Positions 9,252-17,501 of a DNA stretch of 64,000 bases are shown piece after piece. Position 1 is the stretch's first letter, and the number at the start of each line of letters is the position of its first letter. Position numbers and translations under genes: made by a program. This DNA is from Paracoccus contaminans. Its GTDB lineage: Bacteria; Pseudomonadota; Alphaproteobacteria; Rhodobacterales; Rhodobacteraceae. A model generated the notes under the pieces. It had not been told where the DNA came from and searched no databases. It saw nothing but the letters and a program-made list of their open reading frames with translations. The stretch lies in NCBI RefSeq assembly GCF_002105555.1, contig NZ_CP020613.1, positions 29,983-93,982 of the forward strand. Reading direction: 5' to 3'.

Positions 9252-10159
9252 TGGCGCGCAAGGACCTGCTGAAAGGGCTGATGGAGGCGCCTGCCGCCAA
9301 GGGCGATCCGGCCCCCCTGCCCCGCTATGACCGCGGCGCGATCGGCGCGGTGTCCAAGTCGATCAGCGATCTGCGCAACCGCGCCATCATCGACGTTCTG
9401 CCAGAACTGATCGACCCGGCGGGCCTGCCCGACCGGCTGGACGAGGATGCCGAAGGGCTGGCCGCGCTGGTCGCCTCGATCCGCGATTACGGCCAGCAGG
9501 TGCCCGTGCTGCTGCGCCACAGCCCCAATCACGAGGGCCGCTACGAGGTCGTCTATGGCCGGCGGCGCGTTGCCGCGCTGCGCGCGCTCGGCCAGCCCGT
9601 CAAGGCGATGCTGCGCGATCTGAACGATCGCGACCTGATCGTGGCGCAGGGCCAGGAAAACAGCGCGCGCAAGGATCTCAGCTTCATCGAAAAGGCGAAT
9701 TTCGCCGCGCAGATGGTGCGGATGGGGTTTGACCGCAAGGTGATCTGCGATGCGCTGTCGATCGACAAGACGGTGATCTCGCGGATGCTGACGGTGACGG
9801 ATGCGCTGGCCGAAGGCGTGATCCGCGCCATCGGGGCGGCCCCCGCCGCGGGCCGCGACCGCTGGCTGACGCTGGCCCGGCTGGCCGCGGGGCGGCCCGC
9901 GCGCGAACTGGCCGCCGCCGCCACGGGCCCCGATTCGGATGCCCGGTTCGAATCGGTGCTGGCGTCGCTGCAGGCGCCCAAGGCCCCTGCCCCGCGCGCC
10001 CGCCCGCTGGCCGGTGCCGATGGGCGCGCCTTGGGGAACGCGCGGATATCAAACGAGAAAACGGTGATCGAGCTGGCTGGCGAGGGGCGCGCCTTTGCCG
10101 ATTGGCTGGTCGATCACATCCCCGAGCTTCACCGCGACTGGCAGCAGAACAACGGCTAG
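9251..10159 (+). CDS. repB: RepB, ParB-type centromere-binding protein of a repABC replicon
   Basis: A 302-residue ParB-family protein. The ParB N-terminal CTPase region is visible as LVASIRDYGQQVPVLLR, YEVVYGRRRVAALRALG and QGQENSARKDLSFIEKANFA. The helix-turn-helix follows (DRKVICDALSIDKTVISRML). The C-terminal part ends in a dimerisation-like segment. It should bind the two parS palindromes at 10286 and 11530 and link them to RepA. It is the second gene of repABC and ends with TAG. Confidence 0.95.
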   Translation: MARKDLLKGLMEAPAAKGDPAPLPRYDRGAIGAVSKSISDLRNRAIIDVLPELIDPAGLPDRLDEDAEGLAALVASIRDYGQQVPVLLRHSPNHEGRYEVVYGRRRVAALRALGQPVKAMLRDLNDRDLIVAQGQENSARKDLSFIEKANFAAQMVRMGFDRKVICDALSIDKTVISRMLTVTDALAEGVIRAIGAAPAAGRDRWLTLARLAAGRPARELAAAATGPDSDARFESVLASLQAPKAPAPRARPLAGADGRALGNARISNEKTVIELAGEGRAFADWLVDHIPELHRDWQQNNG

Positions 10160-10209
10160 CGCGGGAAGAACGAGCAGTAACCGGAACAGGAGGCATAACG
10201 GGACAAGCC

Positions 10210-10265
10210 AAAAAGAAAGCCCCCCAGGACATGACATCCCGAAGGGCCGTTCTCTCGATCTAGCA
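10210..10265 (-). ncRNA. Counter-transcribed RNA (incompatibility RNA) between repB and repC
   Basis: On the minus strand TTGACA (10300-10295), a 17-base spacer and CTATCT (10277-10272) form a good sigma-70 promoter. About 55 bases later GGGGGGC is followed by the T-rich TTTCTTTTT (to about 10210), as in an intrinsic terminator. RepABC replicons encode a small antisense RNA of roughly this size here that limits RepC synthesis and determines incompatibility. The promoter overlaps the upstream parS. The RNA ends are inferred. Confidence 0.75.
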
Positions 10266-10285
10266 CCTCGAAGATAGCGGCTTTT

Positions 10286-10301
10286 GTTGACAGCTGTCAA
10301 C
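10286..10301. promoter_or_regulatory. parS centromere site 1
   Basis: GTTGACAGCTGTCAAC, a perfect 16-bp palindrome. It fits the repABC parS consensus GTTNNCNGCNGNNAAC at every fixed position. It lies in the repB-repC gap, and the minus-strand TTGACA inside it doubles as the -35 element of the antisense RNA promoter. Confidence 0.9.
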
Positions 10302-10346
10302 AACGTCCTGACGGGCGACCGATGGTTTTCGCCCTGTGACATCATC

Positions 10347-11525
10347 ATGCGGCATATTTCGATGACGCCCTTCGGGCGGCAGGCGGTGACGGCTGGGCTG
10401 TTGGCAACCCAGGCCCTGTCCGAGGCCCCTGCCCCGGCACAGATTCCCGACAAATGGGCGCTGCTGCGCGACCTGACCGCGGCCCGCAAGGCCCATGGGG
10501 TCAGCGACCGCGACCTGGCGGTGCTGTCGGCGCTGCTGTCCTTTCACCCCGGCCGGGAACTGGCCGATGACGATCGGCTGATCGTATTTCCGTCGAACGC
10601 GGCGCTTTCGGAACGCGCGCATGGGATGGCCGAAAGCACCCTGCGCCGGCATCTGGCGGCGCTGGTGCGGGCGGGCCTGATCGCCCGGCGCGACAGCCCG
10701 AATGGCAAGCGCTATGCGACCCGCGACAGCGCCGGGGCGCTGGATGCCGTCTATGGCTTTGACCTGCGCCCCTTGCTGGTGCTGAGCCAGCGCATCATGG
10801 CGAGGGCCGCCGAGGCGCGGGCGGCCGAGCTGGCGCAGCGGCGGCTGCGGGAGGCGGTGGTGATCCGCCTGCGCGATACGGCCAAGCTGCTCGCCTGGAT
10901 CGAAGAGCGGCGCGGCCCCTGCCCCGGCCTTGCCGATCCCTTGGGCGCCATCCATCGCGGACTGCGCCGCAAGCTGAGCGCGGATGATCTGCATGATCTG
11001 GCGCAGCGGCTCGATGCGCTGAGGGCCTGGATTGATCCCATCATCGCCCAGGAAACAGAAGAAGTGAGCGGCAATGACCGCGAAAGTGAGCGGCACTATC
11101 AGAATTCAGAAACAGATATCTTTGAATCTGAACTTTGCCGTGAAAAGCAAAAAGACAGGCCGGAAACCGAAGCGGTTGCGGGCCGCGATGATCCTGCGAT
11201 CCCGCTGGCCCTCGTGCTGAAGGCGGCGCCGGACATACTTGATTATCAGCCCGACGGCATCCGCAGCTGGCGCGCACTTGTCGCCGCCGCCGCCTTTGTG
11301 CGTCCGATGCTGGGCATCAGCCCCGATGCGTGGGACAGCGCCTGCGCGGCAATGGGGGCCCCGAATGCGGCAATCACGCTGGCCTGCATGCTGCAACGCG
11401 CCGGCGAGATCAACCGGCCGGGCGGCTATCTGCGGGCCTTGACGGGCATGGCCGAAGGCCCCGGCTTTTCGCCCGGCCCGATGGTGATGGCGCTGCTGAG
11501 GGCCGACAATGCCCGTCCGCTGTGA
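10347..11525 (+). CDS. repC: RepC replication initiator
   Basis: A 392-residue replication initiator, normal length for RepC. The N-terminus (ISMTPFGRQAVTAGLLATQ) and the winged-helix region (LSERAHGMAESTLRRHLAALVRAGLIARRDSPNGKRYATRD) are characteristic. ATG 10347 is chosen because the frame opens only from 10284 and residues just upstream translate the parS palindrome; ATG 10362 is the alternative. A clearly AT-richer stretch near 11045-11160 inside the gene fits the known placement of the origin within repC. Expression should be limited by the antisense RNA and by RepA/RepB. Confidence 0.93.
   Translation: MRHISMTPFGRQAVTAGLLATQALSEAPAPAQIPDKWALLRDLTAARKAHGVSDRDLAVLSALLSFHPGRELADDDRLIVFPSNAALSERAHGMAESTLRRHLAALVRAGLIARRDSPNGKRYATRDSAGALDAVYGFDLRPLLVLSQRIMARAAEARAAELAQRRLREAVVIRLRDTAKLLAWIEERRGPCPGLADPLGAIHRGLRRKLSADDLHDLAQRLDALRAWIDPIIAQETEEVSGNDRESERHYQNSETDIFESELCREKQKDRPETEAVAGRDDPAIPLALVLKAAPDILDYQPDGIRSWRALVAAAAFVRPMLGISPDAWDSACAAMGAPNAAITLACMLQRAGEINRPGGYLRALTGMAEGPGFSPGPMVMALLRADNARPL
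11062..11160. other. Probable origin of replication (oriV) inside repC
   Basis: This is the most AT-rich stretch of repC. It starts with two copies of AAGTGAGCGGCA (11062-11073 and 11084-11095) spaced 22 bp apart, two helical turns, as expected for iteron-like binding sites. An inverted repeat TTCAGA...TCTGAA follows (11105-11110 and 11127-11132). Origins of repABC plasmids are known to lie in an AT-rich part of repC. Assignment of this interval is an inference. Confidence 0.6.
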
Positions 11526-11529
11526 CCGA

Positions 11530-11545
11530 GTTGACAGCTGTCAAC
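11530..11545. promoter_or_regulatory. parS centromere site 2
   Basis: A second exact copy of GTTGACAGCTGTCAAC, five bases after the repC stop. Together with site 1 it brackets repC. Both match the repABC centromere consensus and are expected RepB targets. Confidence 0.9.
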
Positions 11546-13010
11546 TTGGCGGCGGCGAAACAGGGCGGCGTCGGCACGGGTCGTCTGCTTAGGGATGGCG
11601 CGGCAGGATGCGGCTGTCCCGTCACCTCGTGATGAGCAGCGTCCCGGCTTCGGCAGGCGGGTAGTGTGGAGATGCTTTCAGGGCAGGCCTTGTGCAGTCT
11701 CGGCGGCCAAATGCGCGATGCTTGGGCTTTTGGAAGGCGGATGCCGGTGAGGCTGGGCAACGCTGCATGTCAAGCCTGCGCATGGGAAGGCTGCCTGGGT
11801 GACCGAGCGAGGCACTGCTCCTGGCACAGGAGCGCAAGATTGCCGTGGCAGGCCAGGACAAGGGCCTCAGGCGGATGATCACGGCAGTCAAGCTTGCCCC
11901 AGAGCGGATCGGGCTGGCTGGGCAGGGAGCTTGTGGCCTGACTGCGCGAAAGACCCTGCTGCGCCCGCGCAATCCTGCCTCGGCGGGCGCTGGCGGCCAT
12001 GATAGCGGTTCATCCTGCGCCCCCGGCTGCGGCAGGTGGCGCGGGGGCGGGGCTGTTACCCGGCGCAGGCGGGCTTTGTCGATCACGGCGCGCTGATCGA
12101 CGGCGTCGCCCGCCCCGTCTGCTTGTCCTATGCCGTCGCCGCGCGGGGGATGCTGCTCGATCAGAACCTCCTGCACCCGAACGGCAATCTGCACCTGATC
12201 GGCCTGCCCTCGGATTGCCGCAGCCGCTTTCCGCTCGACCGTGTCGGGGGCCTGCGGCTGGCCAAGGGCAGCGAGATCGACCCCTGCGCCCTGCAAGATG
12301 AGCTGATGGCGCTGTGCGGCCCGTCCGGCAGCCGGGTGCGTCCACCACAGGCCGGGGCCGAGCCGCCGCCGCGGCCTGGTCGCCTTACCCGGTGGTTTGC
12401 GGAAGCCTGGCCCCGCACCGTCGATGCGCAGGTGGGCCGCATTGCGCCGGCCCGGGGCCGGGCCGCCCTGCCGGCCTTCTTCCCTGCAGGCGCGCCCTTG
12501 CAGGCCAGCCACGCGGCCCACGCTCTGCGGTATCACGATCTGCCGCACGGCAATCATATCCATGGGGCAGGGTAGGGGATGCGGGTTGTCCGGGCGATGC
12601 AGATGCTGGCAATGGGGCGGCCGGTCTGGCCGGTCATGTCCGGCACGATGCAGGCGCTGCTGCCCGACGGGCCGGCGGCGCGCAGGGGGCTGACCCGGCT
12701 GATCCGGGCCGAGGTGGATACCTGGCCCGAGGAGCCTTGCGCCGATCCGCCGACCGATCGCGCCAGCCGCGCCCTGTTGCGCGGGCCTTGCCGGCCTTGC
12801 CGCGCCGCCGGCGGGACGGAACGGATTGATCCGCCTGCGAAAAGACGGCGATTGACTGCATCCCTGCGCATGGCGCCGCCCCGGGGCGGCGCCCTTGTGG
12901 CGGCGGATCGGTCACCGGGGCGCCGCCCAGCCTTTTCACGCGGCGGTTGCGGGGCGGCGGGGCCGGGTGTTAGGCAGCGCCAATCACCCCGGCTGGCAGG
13001 CGATCCGTCC
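11546..13010. other. Gene-poor region after repC
   Basis: No gene can be supported over about 1.45 kb. The first 400 bases have less biased base composition than the surroundings and no long frame. A + strand frame at 12036-12575 has coding-like residue use in its middle (SYAVAARGMLLDQNLLHPNGNLHLIG), but I do not recognise it and its ends look non-coding. It may be the remnant of a lost gene. Nothing resembling transposase or terminal repeats was seen. Confidence 0.5.
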
Positions 13011-13738
13011 ATGGCGCGTCCCGATGACAGGCAGGCGCGCACCGATGCGCTGCTGACGATGACGGGCCTTGGCGGCTCGATCCGCCTGCGCGATGCGGCG
13101 GCGCGGCTGGGTGTGGCCGAGATGACCCTGCGCCGCGATGCCGCGCGGCCCGGATCGCCGCTGCGCTGCCTGGGCGGCTGGCTGGTGCCCTCGGGCGTGG
13201 CGCCCGAATATGACCTGCGCGCCGAAACCCGCCGCAATGCCGAGGCCAAGCGCGCCGCCGCCCGCCACGCCCTCGACCTGATCGCCCCGGGCGAGCGGAT
13301 CTTTCTCGACTGCGGGACGACGACGCCCCATCTGGCGCAGATGCTGCCAGACGGGGTGCGGGTCGTCACCCATTCGCTGCCTGTCGCGCGGCTGCTGGCG
13401 GCGCGCGGGGGGTGGGGCTCGAGCTGCTGGGCGGGACATATCATTCACAATCGGCCTCGTTTCACGCGCAGCCGCCGCCCGGGCTGGGGCGGATCGACCT
13501 GGCGGTGCTGTCGGCCGGGGGGCTGGCGGGCGGGCGGCTGAGCTGTTCCTATGCGCATGAGCCGCCGGTCAAGCGCGCGGCCATCGCGGCCGGGGCGCGG
13601 CGGGTCGTGCTGGCCGACAGCGCCAAGCTGGCGCAGCGCCGCACCGTCGATTTCGCCGCCGCATCCGAGATCGAGCTGCTGGTCACCGAGGCGGGGATCG
13701 GCCCGATGCCGGCGGGCGATGACATCGCGCCATCTTGA
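13011..13738 (+). pseudogene. DeoR-family transcriptional regulator, frameshifted
   Basis: From ATG 13011 the helix-turn-helix RLRDAAARLGVAEMTLRRDAA and the sugar-phosphate-binding start RIFLDCGTTTPHLAQML read in one frame. At about 13405-13417, a G-rich run (CGGGGGGTGGGG), homology moves to another frame and continues LELLGGTYHS to SAKLAQRRTVDFAAASEI and the stop at 13738. One missing G explains it. An intact version would be a repressor released by a phosphorylated sugar, fitting control of the deoxyribose-type operon directly downstream. A homopolymer sequencing error is quite possible. Confidence 0.75.
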
Positions 13739-13786
13739 CGGAGCGGGCATGAAGGTGCAACCGTCCGGCGCAGTAATGTTCGGATC

Positions 13787-13814
13787 GTGACAAAACCCGC
13801 ATCCGGGTTACAGT
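13787..13814 (+). promoter_or_regulatory. Candidate promoter and operator of the pentose operon
   Basis: GTGACA (13787-13792), a 16-base spacer and TACAGT (13809-13814) resemble a sigma-70 promoter 22 bases upstream of the binding-protein gene. The spacer contains a perfect inverted repeat ACCCG-CATC-CGGGT (13795-13808), well placed for a repressor such as the adjacent DeoR-type protein. Prediction from sequence only. Confidence 0.5.
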
Positions 13815-13835
13815 CTGCTTATCGAGGGGGGAGCC

Positions 13836-14879
13836 ATGAAACATTTTCTGACCGCCGCGTTTCTCGGCGCGGTCGCCGCGACCGGTGCCTGGGCCGAGGG
13901 CCCGGTGGACGTGTCCAAGGTGAACAAGGACCTGTTCACCGCCGCCGACGGCAAGACCTATACCATCGCCACCGTGGTCAAGGTGGACGGCATCGCCTGG
14001 TTCGACCGCATGCGCGAGGGCGTGGACCAGTTCAAGGCCGACACCGGCAACGACACCTATATGGTCGGCCCGTCGCAGGCCGACGCCGCGGCGCAGGTGC
14101 AGATGATCGAGAACCTCATCGCCCAGGGCGTGGACGCGATCTGCGTCGTCCCCTTCAGCGTCGAGGCGGTCGAGCCGGTGCTGAAAAAGGCGCGCGAACG
14201 CGGGATCGTCGTCGTGACGCACGAGGCGTCGAATATCCAGAACGCCGATTATGACATCGAGGCGTTCGACAACAAGGCCTACGGCGCCAACCTGATGAAG
14301 GTGCTTGGTGAAAAGCTGGGCGGCAAGGGCAAGTATGTTGCCACCGTCGGCAGCCTGACCTCGAAATCCCAGATGGAATGGATCGACGGCGCGGTCGAAT
14401 ACCAGAAGGCGAATTTCCCCGAAATGTCGCTCGCGATGGACCGTCTGGAAACCTATGACGATGCCAGCCAGGATTATACCAAGCTGAAGGAAGCCTTCAC
14501 CGCCCAGCCCGACATTGCGGGCATCATCGGCGGGCCGATGCCGACCTCGGCCGGGGCGGGCCGCCTGATCACCGAGGGCGGGTTGCAGGGCAAGGTTCAT
14601 TTCGCCGGCACGGGGCTGGTTTCGGTCGCGGGCGAATATCTCAAGAACGACGCGGTGGAATACATCCAGTTCTGGGACCCGGCCGTCGCGGGCTATGCGA
14701 TGAACATGATCGCCATCGCCGCGCTGGAAAAGAAGAACGACCAGATCAAGGCCGGGCTGAATCTCGGCCTGCCGGGCTATGACAACCTGACCGCGCCCGA
14801 TCCGGCCAGGCCGAACCTGCTGTTCGGCGCCGGCTGGGTCGGCGTGACCAAGGACAACATGGACCAGTACAACTTCTGA
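13836..14879 (+). CDS. Sugar ABC transporter, periplasmic binding protein
   Basis: A 347-residue secreted protein with a signal peptide (MKHFLTAAFLGAVAATGAWA). The type I sugar-binding fold (Peripla_BP_4) shows in DGIAWFDRMREGVDQF, DAAAQVQMIENLIAQGVDAICVVPF and the hinge GIVVVTHEASN. It resembles LsrB/RhaS-like binding proteins. It heads an operon containing a PfkB kinase and DeoC, so the likely ligand is 2-deoxyribose or a related pentose or nucleoside; this is inference from context. ATG 13836 follows a GAGGGGGGAG ribosome site. Confidence 0.9.
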   Translation: MKHFLTAAFLGAVAATGAWAEGPVDVSKVNKDLFTAADGKTYTIATVVKVDGIAWFDRMREGVDQFKADTGNDTYMVGPSQADAAAQVQMIENLIAQGVDAICVVPFSVEAVEPVLKKARERGIVVVTHEASNIQNADYDIEAFDNKAYGANLMKVLGEKLGGKGKYVATVGSLTSKSQMEWIDGAVEYQKANFPEMSLAMDRLETYDDASQDYTKLKEAFTAQPDIAGIIGGPMPTSAGAGRLITEGGLQGKVHFAGTGLVSVAGEYLKNDAVEYIQFWDPAVAGYAMNMIAIAALEKKNDQIKAGLNLGLPGYDNLTAPDPARPNLLFGAGWVGVTKDNMDQYNF

Positions 14880-14888
14880 TCCAGCCTT

Positions 14889-14921
14889 CGCGGCCGGCGG
14901 GCGCATGCCTGTCCGGCCGCG
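14889..14921 (+). promoter_or_regulatory. Intercistronic hairpin after the sugar-binding protein gene
   Basis: A perfect 9-bp stem CGCGGCCGG / CCGGCCGCG with a 15-base loop lies in the 72-base gap between the binding-protein and ATPase genes. No T-tract follows. As with the tctC hairpin, it probably stabilises the upstream message and lowers expression of the downstream genes. Confidence 0.55.
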
Positions 14922-14951
14922 GCCCTGTCCTGCCTGCGACGGATTGTCACC

Positions 14952-16481
14952 ATGCCCGCGCCAGACCGCGCCACACCCCTGATCGAACTGCGCGCCATCA
15001 CCAAGCGTTTCGGCGGCGTGACCGCGCTTGACGGCGTGTCGCTGTCGATCATGCCCGGCGAGATCCATTGCCTTGCCGGCGAGAACGGCTCGGGCAAATC
15101 GACGGTCATCAAGGTCATTTCCGGCGTCTATCGGCCCGACGGAGGCGAGATCCTGATCGACGGGCGCCCGGCTGGAACGCTCGATCCGGTGCGATCGACC
15201 GCCGCGGGCATCCAGGTGATCTATCAGGATTTCTCGCTGTTCCCGACGCTGAGCGTTGCCGAGAACCTGACGCTGAACAGCTTTCTGCGCGAAGGCCGCG
15301 CCATGGTGGACCGCGCCCGCGCCCGCAAGATGTCGGCCGAGGTGCTGGCGCGGCTGGGGGTGGACCTGCCGCTGGATGCGGCGGTCGAAAGCCTGCCCAC
15401 CGCGGGGCGGCAACTGGTCGCCATCGCCCGCGCGGTGCTGGCCGATGCGCGGCTGATCATCATGGACGAGCCGACCACCGCCCTGACCGGGCGCGAGGTC
15501 GAGCGGCTGTTCCGCATCACCCGCGATCTGCAGGCGCAGGGCATCGCCGTGCTGTTCGTCAGCCACAAGATGCGCGAGATGCTGGACCTGTCCGAACGCC
15601 TGACGGTGTTCCGCAGCGGCCGCAAGGTCGCCGAAGGGCCGACCGCGGGTTTTGACGAGGCCGCCATCACCCGCGCCATGACCGGCCGCGATCTGGCGCG
15701 CGCGCGCTATGACGCGCCCGCCGCGACCGGCGCGCCGCGGCTGGAACTGCGCAACCTGACCGTGCCGGGCCAGGTCGAGAATGTCTCGCTGTCGCTTCAT
15801 GCCGGAGAGGTCGTGGGCATTTCGGGCCTGATCGGATCGGGGCGGACCGAACTGGCGCTGGCCGTGTTCGGGATGAAGCCGGGCTTTTCCGGCCATGTCC
15901 TTGTCGATGGCCGCATCGTCGATCCGCAAGACGTGCAGAGCGCCATCGCCGCCGGCATCGCCTATGTCCCCGAGGATCGGCTGTCCGAGGGGCTGTTTCT
16001 CAGCCGCTCGATCCGCGACAATTCCATCGCCGCGGCCATCGGGCGCTTTGCGCGCGGGCCTTGGCTCGATCGGCGCCGCGCCGCCGGCGCCACGCGGGCG
16101 ATGTTCGAGCGCATGACCATCGCCGCGCCCGGCACCGGGGCGCCCGTCGGCACGCTGTCGGGCGGCAACCAGCAGCGGGTGATGATCGGGCGCTGGCTGA
16201 TGACCGGGGCGCGGGTGCTGATCCTGAACGGCCCCACCGTGGGCGTCGATGTCGGATCAAAGGCGACGATCCACGCGATCGTGCACCGTATGGCGCGCGA
16301 GGAAGGGCTGGCGGTGCTGATGATTTCCGATGACGTGCCCGAACTGGTGGGCAACTGCAACCGCGTCCTCGGCATGGCAGGCGGGCGGCTGGCGGGCGAA
16401 TTCGCCGGCCCCGCCCTGACCGAGGACGCGCTGAACGAGACGCTGCGCCTTGGCGCACACCCGAACGGAGTTCCGGCATGA
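14952..16481 (+). CDS. Sugar ABC transporter ATP-binding protein (two ATPase domains)
   Basis: A 509-residue RbsA/MglA-type double ATPase. Domain 1 has Walker A GENGSGKST, a signature region around PTAGRQLVAIARAVLADA, and an intact Walker B LIIMDEPTTAL. Domain 2 has the usual family variant GLIGSGRTEL and a good signature LSGGNQQRVMIGRWL. Its Walker B reads LILNGPTVGVD, replacing the aspartate-glutamate pair with Asn-Gly, so the second site is probably inactive. It energises the two permeases encoded next. Its TGA overlaps the next ATG (ATGA). Confidence 0.93.
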   Translation: MPAPDRATPLIELRAITKRFGGVTALDGVSLSIMPGEIHCLAGENGSGKSTVIKVISGVYRPDGGEILIDGRPAGTLDPVRSTAAGIQVIYQDFSLFPTLSVAENLTLNSFLREGRAMVDRARARKMSAEVLARLGVDLPLDAAVESLPTAGRQLVAIARAVLADARLIIMDEPTTALTGREVERLFRITRDLQAQGIAVLFVSHKMREMLDLSERLTVFRSGRKVAEGPTAGFDEAAITRAMTGRDLARARYDAPAATGAPRLELRNLTVPGQVENVSLSLHAGEVVGISGLIGSGRTELALAVFGMKPGFSGHVLVDGRIVDPQDVQSAIAAGIAYVPEDRLSEGLFLSRSIRDNSIAAAIGRFARGPWLDRRRAAGATRAMFERMTIAAPGTGAPVGTLSGGNQQRVMIGRWLMTGARVLILNGPTVGVDVGSKATIHAIVHRMAREEGLAVLMISDDVPELVGNCNRVLGMAGGRLAGEFAGPALTEDALNETLRLGAHPNGVPA

Positions 16482-17485
16482 CCGCCGCGGCGACATCAAG
16501 CGGCGCCCAACCCTGGTGGCGCAGCACCGAGGCGGTTGTGGGCGCCGTCCTGATCCTGGCGATGCTGGCGATCGGCGCGGTCAACCCGGCCTTCTGGTCG
16601 GCCGACAACCTGTTCAGCCTGCTGCGGTCCAACGTCGTCGTGGGGGTGATGGCGCTGGGGCTGCTGGTGGTGATGATCTCGGGCGGGATCGATGTCAGCT
16701 TTCCGGCCTTTGCGGTGGTGGCGCTGTATCTGGTGGTGCGGCTGATGGTCGATCAGGGGCTGGGCGGCCATGTCTGGCCCTTCCTTGCCGCCACCGCGAT
16801 CGGGGCGGGGCTGGGGCTGGTTAATGCGGCGATCATCCACAAGCTGCGGATGATCCCGCTGATCGTGACGCTGGGCACGGCGTCGATGGCGCGGGGGCTG
16901 CTGAACGGGCTGGTCGGCACGTCGAACGTCAACATCGACCGCTTTCCCAAGTCGCTGATCGAGGTCGGCCGCATCGACCTGGTGACGCTGACCAACGCGC
17001 AGGGCGGCAGCTTTGGCCTGACGGCGATGCTGCCGGTCTATCTGGCGCTGGCGCTGGCCGTGCATCTGGTGCTGACGCGCACGATGATCGGGCGTTCGGT
17101 CTTTGCCTATGGCGCCTCGCCCGAGGCGGCGCGCCGCGTCGGTTTCCGCACCGGGCGCACGGTGGTGTTCGTCTATGGGCTGGCCGGGGCGCTGGCCGGG
17201 CTGGCGGGGATGATGCACAGCTCGATGATCTGGATGGCCAACCCGCGCGATTTCGCCGGGCTGGAGATGGAGGTGATCGCCGCCGTGGTGCTGGGCGGGG
17301 CGTCGATCTTTGGCGGCCGGGGTTCGGTCCTGGGGACGATGCTGGGCGTGTTCATCATCGTGATGATCAAGAACTCGCTGATCCTGATGGGCATCGACAC
17401 GACATGGCAGCGGGTGGTGATCGGCGCCATGCTGATCGCGGCGACGGCGCTGACCGCGCTGCGCGACCGCAAGGCGCTGGTCTGA
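16478..17485 (+). CDS. Sugar ABC transporter permease 1
   Basis: A 335-residue inner-membrane permease of the RbsC/BPD_transp_2 type with eight to ten hydrophobic segments. Family landmarks are LVVMISGGIDVSFPAFAVVA near residue 60 and VVLGGASIFGGRGSVLGTML near 275, the cytoplasmic loop that contacts the ATPase. It pairs with the second permease 17 bases downstream. The start overlaps the ATPase stop by four bases. Confidence 0.92.
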   Translation: MTAAATSSGAQPWWRSTEAVVGAVLILAMLAIGAVNPAFWSADNLFSLLRSNVVVGVMALGLLVVMISGGIDVSFPAFAVVALYLVVRLMVDQGLGGHVWPFLAATAIGAGLGLVNAAIIHKLRMIPLIVTLGTASMARGLLNGLVGTSNVNIDRFPKSLIEVGRIDLVTLTNAQGGSFGLTAMLPVYLALALAVHLVLTRTMIGRSVFAYGASPEAARRVGFRTGRTVVFVYGLAGALAGLAGMMHSSMIWMANPRDFAGLEMEVIAAVVLGGASIFGGRGSVLGTMLGVFIIVMIKNSLILMGIDTTWQRVVIGAMLIAATALTALRDRKALV

Positions 17486-17501
17486 ACGCGGAGAGCCGAG
17501 C

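Noticed and set aside
12036..12575. A hypothetical gene in the gene-poor block after repC
   Set aside because: Only the middle has coding-like residue use. There is no recognisable family, no good ribosome site and no neighbour support, so it was mentioned but not called.
13683..15929. A 748-codon minus-strand frame opposite the sugar-binding protein and ATPase genes
   Set aside because: Composition is that of a GC-rich shadow, and both plus-strand genes are certain.
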